Shown: positions 56,687 to 64,000 of the stretch, in pieces
How the letters are laid out: every line of letters begins with the position of its first letter
How positions within the stretch are numbered: position 1 is the stretch's first letter
Assembly (NCBI GenBank): GCA_020002185.1
Contig: CM034541.1
Span: 48,800,976-48,864,975, forward strand
From: Paraescarpia echinospica
Taxonomy: Eukaryota; Annelida; Polychaeta; Sabellida; Siboglinidae
Direction: 5' to 3'
Length of the DNA: 64,000 bases
Program-made: the position numbers and the translations under genes
Notes under the pieces: model-generated
Databases searched by the model: none
The model's input: only the letters and a program-made list of their open reading frames with translations
What the model was told of the DNA's origin: nothing

Positions 56687-57250
56687 ATGGAGCACACAAA
56701 GAAGATGGCGCTGGTCGATCCACGTATTTTGGATAACGTTCAACTGCAACCTCCTTCGACCAATCCTATAGGGAGTGTTTTGCGACGACTCGATGACGAA
56801 ATACGTTACATATTAGAACAAAGCGATACGGACGAGAGGGAAAAGGTCGTGTTGTATAACCAAGTGTTGAATCGATACAACGATCTTTCCGACAAGCGTA
56901 TGCAGGAACCGCTGCGTGTAGCCATCGATAAATTTCCCAGCAAAGTCGAAAACAAACTTCAATCACCTACCGAAAATGAAATCGTCGAAAAGGAGAACAT
57001 CGAAAATGAAATCGTCGACAGCGTGCCGAAAGCTATGAAGCAGAAAGCACGACGACTCATCAATAAAATGAAAGGTGCCGTAAGGTGGAACGATCGCGGC
57101 GAGATGATGTACAGAAATGTAACGATTCCGGGAAGTAACATCGTGGACCTCGTCAATGAAGTGTTGAGAAAGCGGAAGTCTTTTGAACCGGTGGGATGGA
57201 AAACCTTCGCTCGTAGTCTCAAGGATGTGAACACGAACACACCGTATTAA
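56687..57250 (+). CDS. Conserved Polinton protein of unknown function, 187 aa (copy 1)
   Basis: ATG 56687, intact. N-terminal half: MEHTKKMALVDPRILDNVQ, a probable helix bundle with DTDEREKVVLYNQVLNRYND. Middle: charged Glu/Val/Asn-rich repeats (ENEIVEKENIENEIVD). C-terminal half: KAMKQKARRLINKMKGAVRW, RGEMMYRNVTIPGSNIVDLV and RKSFEPVGWKTFARSLKDVN. The C-terminal part is strongly conserved between the two copies in this window (the other at 61960-62984, minus strand). I recall this pattern in proteins of other invertebrate Polintons; function not known. The basic C-terminal segment could bind nucleic acid. Confidence 0.65.
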   Translation: MEHTKKMALVDPRILDNVQLQPPSTNPIGSVLRRLDDEIRYILEQSDTDEREKVVLYNQVLNRYNDLSDKRMQEPLRVAIDKFPSKVENKLQSPTENEIVEKENIENEIVDSVPKAMKQKARRLINKMKGAVRWNDRGEMMYRNVTIPGSNIVDLVNEVLRKRKSFEPVGWKTFARSLKDVNTNTPY

Positions 57251-57286
57251 TAGTCTTGCACGACACGACACCAGCATTATTACGGC

Positions 57287-58415
57287 ATGTCTCCTCGCGT
57301 AGGTAAGAAGACGAAGCGTTCACACGATGCATTGAAAAGTATTTAATACCACACGAAACTAACCGGAAGTTACGGAGGCGTTGATGCCCTTCATCGTGCT
57401 TCACATGCTTCACGCGCGTCGTCGAAAGAGGTGAAACGGTGGTTGTCGGAACAAGACACTTACACACTACACAAACCGGTGACATATCGTTTCAGGCGTA
57501 GACATGTCGTAGTGGGTGGTATAAATCAACAATGGCAGGCCGATCTGGTAGACATGTCACGTTTGAAACGGTACAACGACGGTCACACTTTCAGTTTGAC
57601 CGTGATAGACGTGTTCTCCAAGAAAGCGTGGTCTGTTCCTTTGAAGAACAAATCGGGACCGTCACTCACGATGGCGTTTCGTCGGTTGCTAAAGGACAAT
57701 GATGGCCCACTGTCATTGCAAACGGATAAAGGAAAATAGTTTATGAACAGGCAAATGCAAGAGTTTCTGAAAGAGAAAGGTATCCACCATTTTACGACAC
57801 ACGACCAAGGCGTGTATCGTGGAACGTTTCAATCGTACTCTGAAGACCCGTATGTGGAGATATTTAACGAAAAACCAGACGTTAAAGTACCTGGACGTAT
57901 TACACCACCTAGTCGATTCGTACAACGACAGTTATCATAGAAGTATTGGAATGGCGCCGTCTGAAGTGAACGTGATCAATCAAGAAGAGGTTTGGCAAAG
58001 GTTGTACGGAAATGAAGGACACGGAAAAGTCAAACCGGTTTTAAAAGTGGGCGATCACGTGCGTATCAGCAAAGTCAAGAGACAATTCAAAAAAGGTTAC
58101 TTACCCAACTGGAGTGACGAGATATTTACCGTCAAAACAGTTCATCGTTCCGATCCGCCTGTTTATCGTTTGATCGATGATGAAGATTCGCCGACAGAGG
58201 GAACATTTTACGAACAAGAACTACAGAAAGTGGTTGTGGCCAAGGATAAACTCTATCGCATCGAGAAAATGTTGCAGCAGCGCAAGCGAGGAAAAAAGAC
58301 ACAGGTCCTGATCAAGTGGTTAGGGTATCCCGATTCGTTTAACAGCTGGTTGGATAAAGCATCACTCGTCGCGTATAAAAGGTTAGTACACACCAGTCGA
58401 GCCGTCATTCTTGTC
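57287..58415 (+). pseudogene. Retroviral-type integrase with chromodomain, broken
   Basis: ATG 57287. Stops at 57344-57346 and 57737-57739, and a frameshift near 57800-57815. The N-terminal part has KLTGSYGGVDALHRASHASR and EVKRWLSEQDTYTLHKPV, the usual lead-in. Catalytic core: QQWQADLVDMSRLKRYNDG (first Asp), LQTDKGK (second Asp, with the following residue replaced by the TAG), and VERFNRTLKTR (Glu) in the shifted frame, about 35 residues from the second Asp. C-terminal chromodomain: YRIEKMLQQRKRGKKTQVLI then KWLGYPDSFNSWLDK. Integrases of this type insert Polintons. The chromodomain may direct insertion to methylated-histone chromatin (known for chromoviral integrases; inference here). The frame has no stop before the next gene. 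Confidence 0.9.
58374..58411 (+). promoter_or_regulatory. Core promoter of the membrane-protein gene
   Basis: TATAAAAGG at 58374-58382 and CCGTCATTC with TCATTC at 58405 (31 bp), ATG at 58416. Both lie inside the 3' end of the integrase reading frame. Confidence 0.65.
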
Positions 58416-58688
58416 ATGGAAGTTACGACGGACGTTCGATTCGAAAACACAGAGCTCGAAGATACCGGAAGTAACAGCAGACGTTGGGTGTTGTTTGGAA
58501 ATACGTGCCCGAAATCGGAAATCGTCTTCTTCTGCCAAATCGTCATACTGTACACCGTTATATTGGTCAGTATCTACAACCTGACTAAAGTAGACGGAAA
58601 CTCTAATCTGTGGACGGCTTTGTTGAGCAGTTGCCTGGGATACCTGTTACCTAATCCGTCTATGAAACGCGGTGAACATGTCGTCTGA
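58416..58688 (+). CDS. Small membrane protein
   Basis: 90 residues from ATG 58416. An acidic N-terminus is followed by RRWVLFGNTCPKSEIVFFCQ and IVILYTVILVSIYNLTKVDG, a long membrane segment, then NLWTALLSSCLGYLLPNPSM, a second hydrophobic stretch. The FGN..PK.EIVF and LLSS.LGYLLPNP blocks recur in Polintons of other invertebrates. It is likely embedded in an internal membrane or used at entry; not assigned. It overlaps the next gene by 11 bp (58678-58688), and the integrase frame runs into it without a stop. Confidence 0.6.
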   Translation: MEVTTDVRFENTELEDTGSNSRRWVLFGNTCPKSEIVFFCQIVILYTVILVSIYNLTKVDGNSNLWTALLSSCLGYLLPNPSMKRGEHVV

Positions 58689-59451
58689 TTTTTACCTGAC
58701 ATTGCCCAGCAACGCGTCTATGGAATTAAATCCCGACAACACGTTGACTCACTATGTCACGGCTTTGCCACAACGCATCAGTTTAGTCGGTCAGTGGGAG
58801 TGCGGACTGGTGGAGATTCAATACCCGCACAATTGGTACAACGTGAGAGAAGAGGACGTTTATTGTGCCCTGAATGTTGATGGTAGGAGTAATGTGGTGA
58901 ATATCGAGGCAGGACACTACGGTAGTCCCTAAGCGCTCACTCGTGCAATCAACAGAATCATAAAGTCACCGATAAAAGAGAAGCAAATAAAACTGACCTA
59001 CAGTGACAACAAACAAAAAGTGATTATACACATGGTAGAAAACATCTCATTCTCAGTGTACTCGTTGAAACTTCAGCGTTTGCTAGGTTTAAGTCAGGAT
59101 GTTTACACCACACCCGAAGAAGGACCAGATTATTATTACGTTAAAAAAGCCGAATCTGTGGTAGACATGGCGCAGGGTTTTTACTCGCTGTACGTCTACA
59201 CCGACGTTGTGGAACCACGTGTGGTCGGGGATACCGTCGTCCCTCTGTTGAGGGTTGTACCCATAGAAGGAAAACACGGAGACGTCGTGTCAAAAAGTTT
59301 TGACAATGTACAATACGTTCCCGTCTTGCACAAAGAGTTTACGACCATCGAGATCGATATAAGAGACGACACGGGACGTCGCGTACCATTCAAGCGAGGT
59401 AGAGTGACGGCAACACATCACTTTCTTACGACGCAAACCATCATTTTTTGA
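58678..59451 (+). pseudogene. Minor capsid (penton-like) protein, one in-frame stop
   Basis: 257 codons from ATG 58678, with TAA at 58930-58932. MSSDFYLTLPSNASMELNPD, LTHYVTALPQRISLVGQWEC and GLVEIQYPHNWYNV are the conserved N-terminus of the Polinton minor capsid protein, thought to form a single jelly roll at the vertices. After the stop: RINRII-like basic part, SFSVYSLKLQRLLGLSQDVY, YSLYVYTDVVEPRVVGD, LLRVVPIEGKHGD and FTTIEIDIRDDTGRRVPF. The assignment as penton is from gene order and motif memory. The next start is 4 bp after the stop. Confidence 0.8.
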
Positions 59452-59454
59452 AAC

Positions 59455-59871
59455 ATGAGTCGTAATCATTCTTACGAAGACTACTACGTCAGACAAGTCG
59501 GTGACGGATTGTCCGTGTTTGTTGGGGCAAGAGTGCAACGAGGTCACGGTCTAGGTAGTTTGTTCGGTGGCCTCATTCGAAGTGCTATGCCACTCATAAA
59601 AAGAGGCGTACTCGCTTTGGGAAAAGGAGCGTTAAAGACAGGTTTGGGTGTGGCCGGCGACGTCTTGTCTGGACAGAGCATTAAAGAATCTGCAATGAGG
59701 CGTGCGAAAGAAACAGGAAAGGACATGATCAGTAGAGTTTTGGGAAGCAGTGGGCCTCCGGACATGCGCAATGCTCCTCGCACTATAAAACGCAAGCCGA
59801 CGAGCACCCTAGCCAGTGTCGTCAAGAGACGCAGACGACAGAAGACGCGTCGAGATGACATATTCGGCTAG
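59455..59871 (+). CDS. pVI/PX-like basic virion protein
   Basis: 138 residues, intact. A short N-terminus is followed by RGHGLGSLFGGLIRSAMPLI and KRGVLALGKGALKTGLGVAG then SIKESAMRRAKETGKDMI, an amphipathic glycine/alanine-rich helix region. The tail is strongly basic (KRRRRQKTRRDDIFG). The GxGLGSLF..L.....PLIKRG block is shared with adenovirus-core-like proteins of Polintons (pVI/PX type), which bind DNA or disturb membranes in adenoviruses. Starts three bases after the preceding stop and ends two bases before the next ATG. Confidence 0.7.
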   Translation: MSRNHSYEDYYVRQVGDGLSVFVGARVQRGHGLGSLFGGLIRSAMPLIKRGVLALGKGALKTGLGVAGDVLSGQSIKESAMRRAKETGKDMISRVLGSSGPPDMRNAPRTIKRKPTSTLASVVKRRRRQKTRRDDIFG

Positions 59872-59873
59872 AC

Positions 59874-61178
59874 ATGGCTTTTGTCCACCAATTGTCGTGT
59901 GAGGGAGTCAAAAGCGAATTTGACCTGTTTAGTTTACCGACGACACAAACGAGTATCGAACTCGCACAATGGGTCGAGCATCGACCTGTCGCCTCGATAG
60001 TTTCGGGTGGTCCTATCGAATTCTTATTGCCCGGATCGGGAGACGATTACCTGGACGTGGCCAATACTTACCTGTTGGTGCGAGCACGTGTAGTCAAAGG
60101 AAACGGGGACGACATCGATCAAGCTGCACCTGTTGGACCAGTAAACAACTGGATGCATTCTCTGTTTAGTCAAGTCGACGTGTCTTTGAGCGGTACCCTC
60201 GTCACACCTTCAACGAATACCTATCCTTATTGAGCGTACATAGAAACGTTACTGAGTCACGCAGCAGAAGCGAAGAAGAGTCAACTGACTGCTGCCTTGT
60301 GGTACAAAGACACGGCTGAACACATGGATGCCACCGACGACGCAAACAAGGGGCTGCAAAAAAGAAAGACCTATATTTCCCGTAGTCGAGTCGTCGACAT
60401 GACGGGCCGTCTACACGTCGACCTCTTCTTCCAAGACCGCTATCTGTTGAACGGCGTCGACGTGAAAATTCGACTAGTACAGAGCAAGGATGCTTTTGCA
60501 CTCATGGCTGCTGGTGGTGACAATGCTGATTACAAGGTACGCATAGTCGAAGCAATTTTGTTTGCACGAAAAGCTAAACTGAATCCTGCCGTACAGATGG
60601 GTCACATCAAAGCGCTACAAAAGGGAACGGCCAAGTATCCGTTGAGAAGAGTCGATTGCAAGGTATTTTCCATACCGCGAGGTGCCATGTCGCACACTCA
60701 CGAAAACGTTTATTTGGGTGTCCTACCCAAGAGAATAGTATTGTGTTGTGTAGACAACGACGGTTACAACGGAACATTCGCCAAGAATCCGTTCCACGTA
60801 AAGCACAACAACTTGAACTCTCTTGCATTGTACGTCGACGGGCAACAAGTTCCGGCGAAACCACTCCAGCCTAATGTCAACGATGGTTCCTACGTGAGAA
60901 ATTACAGTAATCTATAAGCTGGAACGGGAAAGATGTTTCAAGACGAGGGAAACAACATCAGTCGGAACGAGTTTGGCAAAGGATACACCCTGTTTGCGTT
61001 TGACATCACACTAGATTGTTGTGACGGTACCCATTTCAATTTGGTACATAAAGGCAACCTACGAGTCGAGATGCACTTTAATCAACCTCTCGACCAAACG
61101 ATCAACGTCGTCGTCTACGGAGAATTCGAGACGGTTTTGGAGATTGACCGAAACAGAAACGTCGTCTATGATTACTGA
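59874..61178 (+). pseudogene. Major capsid protein (double jelly roll), two in-frame stops
   Basis: 434 codons in one frame with TGA at 60231-60233 and TAA at 60915-60917. The start ESELFDLF-type block SEFDLFSLPTTQTSIELAQW, IEFLLPGSGDDYLDVANTYL and VNNWMHSLFSQVDVSLSG resemble the first jelly roll of Polinton capsid proteins. RLHVDLFFQDRYLLNGVDVK and IRLVQSKDAFALM begin the second, then IKALQKGTAKYPLRRVDCKV, LPKRIVLCCVDNDGYNGTFA and LALYVDGQQVPAKPLQP. The end is RNEFGKGYTLFAFDITLDCC and NVVVYGEFETVLEIDRNR. This protein would build the icosahedral shell. Its last base overlaps the protease start. Confidence 0.85.
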
Positions 61179-61606
61179 TGGATACGTCGCAGATAGAAAG
61201 ACTCCTTGCGGCGGATGCTTACACTAGGACCGTTGTTCGAGGCGTACTACCTAAAGACGGGTTACCCACTACTCCTATGACGACCTATCCGACAGCTTTC
61301 GTGTGCAACACTCATTCGAGTGATGAACCGGGTCAACATTGGATCTGCATGTTTATTACAAAAGACGGACGTGGAGAATACTTCGACTCCTACGGTTTGC
61401 CACCTCGATACGTCGAATTCGTGGATTTTCTACAGAGCAACTGCGTGACTTGGACATTCAAAAAGAGAACGCTTCAGAGCCCGCTGTCTAACTTGTGTGG
61501 ACAGTACTGTGTCGTGTACTTGCTGCACCGAAGTCGAGGCGTACCCACGAAGTGTCATGTAATGGTTGCATGTAATGTTGGCATGCACGTTCTTGTATTA
61601 CCTTAA
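61178..61606 (+). CDS. Adenovirus-type maturation cysteine protease (C5-like)
   Basis: 142 residues; ATG overlaps the capsid stop as TGATG. The catalytic set is visible: His in EPGQHWICMFI, the acidic residue in RGEYFDSYGLPPRY, Gln in LQSPLSNLCGQYC and the nucleophilic Cys in the same block (LCGQYCVVYLL). Such proteases cleave capsid precursors. The last 20 residues (GVPTKCHVMVACNVGMHVL) diverge from the usual end and the protein is short, so the C-terminus may be replaced after a frameshift. Catalytic residues look intact. Confidence 0.85.
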   Translation: MDTSQIERLLAADAYTRTVVRGVLPKDGLPTTPMTTYPTAFVCNTHSSDEPGQHWICMFITKDGRGEYFDSYGLPPRYVEFVDFLQSNCVTWTFKKRTLQSPLSNLCGQYCVVYLLHRSRGVPTKCHVMVACNVGMHVLVLP

Positions 61607-61959
61607 TTAAGCAATACAAAAGTCGACACCATATGTGCGTTTGTGAAATGATTTATTCAGACACCCAAGAGAAAGTGTCAAACTTATAAAATCTTGTAAA
61701 CCTTAACTTAACAAATTGATTCCATATGATAACGTTCACAAAAGAATTGTTGTCACTGAAACGGTGAAAAGTGAGGTGTATCTTGATGAAAACTAAAAAA
61801 CAAACACACTGATCCATAGCATCAACACGATTTTATTTGTCATTTCATATATTTCTGATAAATAATGGACAGAATATTCCCGACATGATGGCTCTTGCAC
61901 ACTGTTCCTGTGGATTGTATGTCGCACACGAACCTGTTTTTTGTCCCAAATCGGTAATG
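61607..61959. other. Convergent intergenic region
   Basis: The protease ends at 61606 on the plus strand and a minus-strand gene ends at 61960. On the minus strand AATAAA (TTTATT at 61832-61837) is placed well as its poly(A) signal. Another TTTATT lies at 61650-61655. No plus-strand AATAAA right after the protease was seen. Confidence 0.6.
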
Positions 61960-62984
61960 CTAATAAGGTTCCCAACGTGTGATTTGCAAAGGTGTCGCCG
62001 AATAAGCTGCGCGCCGCGACGATGCATGTCGTCTACGACGCCGATGACGATCGCTGTCGAATGGAATGCTGATTTCCTTTGACATGTTGTCGTCCACTGA
62101 CGTTGTCTGCATGTAAGTCCAACGATCTGAGTTCCCAACTAAATCCATTGGCGTGTTGACTTCCTTGAGACCACGAGCGAGGGTTTACCATCCCACCGGT
62201 TCAAACGACTTCCGTTTTCTCAACACGTCGTTCACGAGATCTACAATGTTACTTCCGGGTACCACCTTGTTTCTGTACATCATCTCGCCGCGATCGTTCC
62301 ACCTTACGGCACTTTTCAATTTATCGAGTAGTCTTCGTGCTTTCTGCCTCATAGGTTTTGGAACGCTGTCGATGATTTCGTTTTCGATGCTCTCCTTTTC
62401 GACGACTTCATTTTCGTTAGCAGGTTGTACTTTGTTTTCCCCTTCACTGGGAATTTTTTTCGATGACCACACGCACGGATTCTTGGATACGTTTGTCGGA
62501 AAGATCGTTGTACTGACTCAATACCTGGCTATACAACACAACTTTTTCCCTCTCGTGTATATCGCTTCGTTCTAGTATACCTTGCAGTTCATTGTCGAGT
62601 CGTTGCAAGACACTTTCGATAGGGTTAGCAGTCGAAGGACGTTGCGGTTGAATGTTTTCCAAAATATGGGGATCGACCAGGGCCATCTTCTTTGTATACT
62701 CCATGGTCACCTGAGATGGAGACGGGAATGTCGAGCTTGTTGAAGGAACCGTAGGTACATGTGTCATAGTGGGCACCTGAGATGGAGACAGGAATGTCGA
62801 GCTTGTTGCTGAGGCCAGAGACACAGATGTCGTAGTGGGCGCCAGGACAAGTGGTTTCAGCGACGTACCGTTTGTCAACAGTGCACAGCGACTGTGGAGA
62901 CTGTGCCGTTTCAAGTTGTCCCGACGTGTGAAATACCTCTTGCAATCGGGGCACTGGAACTGGTAGACTAGTCCATAAGCTCAT
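61960..62984 (-). pseudogene. Copy 2 of the 187-aa protein, fused behind a zinc finger, broken
   Basis: Minus strand. The finger YQFQCPDCKRYFTRRDNLKR with HSLHSRC (C-x2-C..H-x3-4-H) is in frame with a Ser/Thr/Pro-rich linker (TSSTFPSPSQV twice) and MEYTKKMALVDPHILENIQ from 62704. A frameshift near 62455-62470 leads to VEKESIENEIIDSVPKPMRQ, RGEMMYRNKVVPGSNIVDLV and RKSFEPVGW, then TAA at 62185-62187 where copy 1 has Lys. Beyond it TLARGLKEVNTPMDLVGNSD and an Arg-rich tail extend to 61960, so this version is longer. No ATG is in frame ahead of the finger; an ATG at 62984 is one base out of frame. TATAAAAC at 63072-63065 is a likely TATA box. Confidence 0.75.
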
Positions 62985-63104
62985 GATGTACGTGTTTACT
63001 GTTCAAAAGTAACGAACGGAATGGCTCTTGGAACTCGGCGGTCTAAGTTTGGTTTGTACAACTCGTTTTATACCTGCCTATTGCAGTGGAATTCCGTCGA
63101 ATCG

Positions 63105-63290
63105 GTGAAATCTCACGCGATAACCCGTCTATTTGCCTGAAAGAGGAGGGATTTGACGCGACAACCCGTCTAGTTGCCTGAAAGAGGAGTGATTTGATGC
63201 GATAACCCGGCTATTTGCCCGAAAGAGGAGGGATTTGACGCGATAACCCGTCTATTTATCTGAAAGAGGAGGGATTTGATGCGATAACCC
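63105..63290. repeat. 41-bp tandem repeat
   Basis: GCGATAACCCGTCTATTTGCC then TGAAAGAGGAGGGATTTGAC, with GAAAGAGG starting at 63139, 63180, 63221 and 63262, exactly 41 bp apart. Confidence 0.93.
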
Positions 63291-63712
63291 GTCCATCTCT
63301 AGCCCTCCTCCTCCTCCTCGCTTTTAGCGTTTCAGCGCGGAAGATTGGTAAATCTCATCCGTAGTCTCGTGCGATATCTCGTCCGTTGTCAGAGTAACCC
63401 GTCTATTTGCCTGAAAGAGGAGGGATTTGATGCGATAACCCGTCCTTCTCTAGCTCTCCTCCTCCTCCTCGCTTTTAGCGTTTCAGCGCGATAGATTGGT
63501 AAATCTCATCCGTAGTCTCGTGCAATATATCGTCCGTTGTTACAGTAACCCGTCTATTTGCCTGAAAGAGGAGTGATTTGATGCGATAACCCGTCCATCT
63601 CTAGCCCTCCTCCTCGCTTTTAGCGTTTCAGCGCGGTAGATTGGTAAATCTCATCCGTAGTCTCGTGCGATATCTCGTCCGTTAACACGGTAACCCGTCT
63701 ATTCCGAGTTTC
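63291..63712. repeat. 151-bp tandem repeat containing the 41-bp unit
   Basis: CTCTAGCCCTCCTCCTCC, GCTTTTAGCGTTTCAGCGCG, GATTGGTAAATCTCATCCGT and one 41-bp-type unit form a period; CTCTAG recurs at 63297, 63448 and 63599 (151 bp twice). A nested, two-level array. Confidence 0.92.
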
Positions 63713-63822
63713 TTGTCCCTCAAAGAGGTCGACTTTGCCTGTTTGTGTAAGGCTATTAGTAAGGTTCCCAACATATGCTTTTCATTACACTATGAAAAAG
63801 ACACAAGATGAGGTTTGCACAT

Positions 63823-64000
63823 TTTATTCATGTACAACACAAACGTATTTACATGTCACGCTCCATAACTGCAAGAACCAGAGACTAGACATTGATCAAG
63901 GTGTTCCGTCTTGTGAAATGGATCTTACATAGTAGGCAGGTGAACGGTATCCTGGTCGGTAGCGACCGTTCCAACCGTACACATGGCTGTGCCAACTACC
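63823..64000 (-). other. 3' end of a further minus-strand gene of the element
   Basis: On the minus strand there is an AATAAA (63828-63823), ahead of it ATGGAGCGTGACATG-TAA (63866-63849) after a pyrimidine-AG acceptor-like site. Further upstream an open frame reads WHSHVYGWNGRYRPGYRSPA then YYVRSISQDGTP, Gly/Tyr/Arg-rich. The 3' part matches 55525-55600 of the first module in inverse orientation. The gene extends beyond the window and its product is unknown. Confidence 0.5.

Larger units (their letters stand above)
54180..61640 (+). mobile_element. Polinton/Maverick (adintovirus-like) element, decayed
   Basis: A32-type ATPase, retroviral-type integrase with chromodomain, penton-like and major capsid proteins, pVI-like protein and adenovirus-type protease on one strand are the hallmark set of Polintons/Mavericks and adintoviruses. 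Known members also encode a protein-primed DNA polymerase B; none is in the window. Five of the eleven genes are broken. The left limit is set before the first TATA box; no terminal inverted repeat or target duplication was found by eye. The minus-strand module at 61960-64000 may be part of the same element or a second one. Promoter features and packing are described under findings. Confidence 0.85.

Noticed and set aside
54380..61606. Stop-codon recoding (alternative genetic code) to explain in-frame stops in the Polinton
   Set aside because: TAA, TAG and TGA all occur as internal stops and also as normal gene ends in the same block; frameshifts are present too, which points to decay.
63000..63075. 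TATA plus TCATTC promoter pair for the minus-strand zinc-finger gene
   Set aside because: The TATAAAAC box is clear, but the nearest CCATTCCG lies about 48 bp away, outside the 28-32 bp seen in the other genes, so only the TATA box is kept.

Overview
The window is animal nuclear DNA, most likely from a marine invertebrate. It holds a multi-exon secreted YWTD/EGF gene with GT-AG introns, very many CA/GT, GA/CT and AT microsatellites, and a mix of non-LTR, Ty3/gypsy, DIRS-like, Penelope-like and Polinton/Maverick elements. A mollusc or other lophotrochozoan, or a non-vertebrate deuterostome, would fit; the sequence alone does not decide. There are no bacterial operons, CRISPR arrays or RNA genes that I can support.

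Layout. 1-2.6 kb: almost empty, with one faint relic and a recurring ACGACTCCGTTTT motif. 2.6-9 kb: microsatellites, an intact LINE ORF1, then an AT-rich decayed LINE ORF2. 9-15.6 kb: a relic ORF and a decayed DIRS-like tyrosine-recombinase retroelement with 67-70 bp tandem repeats and a split direct repeat at its 3' side. 17.5-25.5 kb: microsatellites and a decayed Penelope-like element (minus strand: Pro/Ser-rich SGNH-hydrolase ORF, RT, GIY-YIG) between long terminal-type repeats. 25.8-48.1 kb: one host gene on the plus strand, eight inferred exons: signal peptide, six YWTD propeller blades, a calcium-binding-type EGF, and an unassigned 8-cysteine C-terminal domain. Its introns hold a truncated gypsy element, a MITE-like element, a LINE nested in another LINE, and rearranged LINE fragments. 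A further LINE has landed on the exon 5 splice donor with a 17-bp target duplication. 49-54 kb: tandem repeats, including a 3.26 kb minisatellite with a 129-bp higher-order unit.

54.2-64 kb: a Polinton/Maverick (adintovirus-like) element. On the plus strand, in order: an RPA-like zinc-ribbon OB protein, a Cys/His protein, an A32-type packaging ATPase, a small basic protein, a conserved 187-aa protein, a retroviral-type integrase with chromodomain, a small membrane protein, a penton-like minor capsid protein, a pVI-like basic protein, a major capsid protein and an adenovirus-type cysteine protease. ATPase, integrase, both capsid genes and the small basic gene carry stops or frameshifts, and no protein-primed PolB is in the window, so this copy is not autonomous as read. 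To the right, on the minus strand, are a second, zinc-finger-linked copy of the 187-aa gene, nested 41-bp/151-bp tandem repeats, and a further gene end.

How the parts work together: packaging ATPase, protease, two capsid proteins and a pVI-like protein form a virion-building set, and the integrase provides chromosomal insertion. Three, possibly four, of the early-side genes share a promoter layout (TATA box, about 30 bp, TCATTC) directly before the start codon, whereas the capsid-protease block is packed with gaps of 0-3 bp. Recurrent in-frame stops of all three kinds indicate decay rather than recoding.
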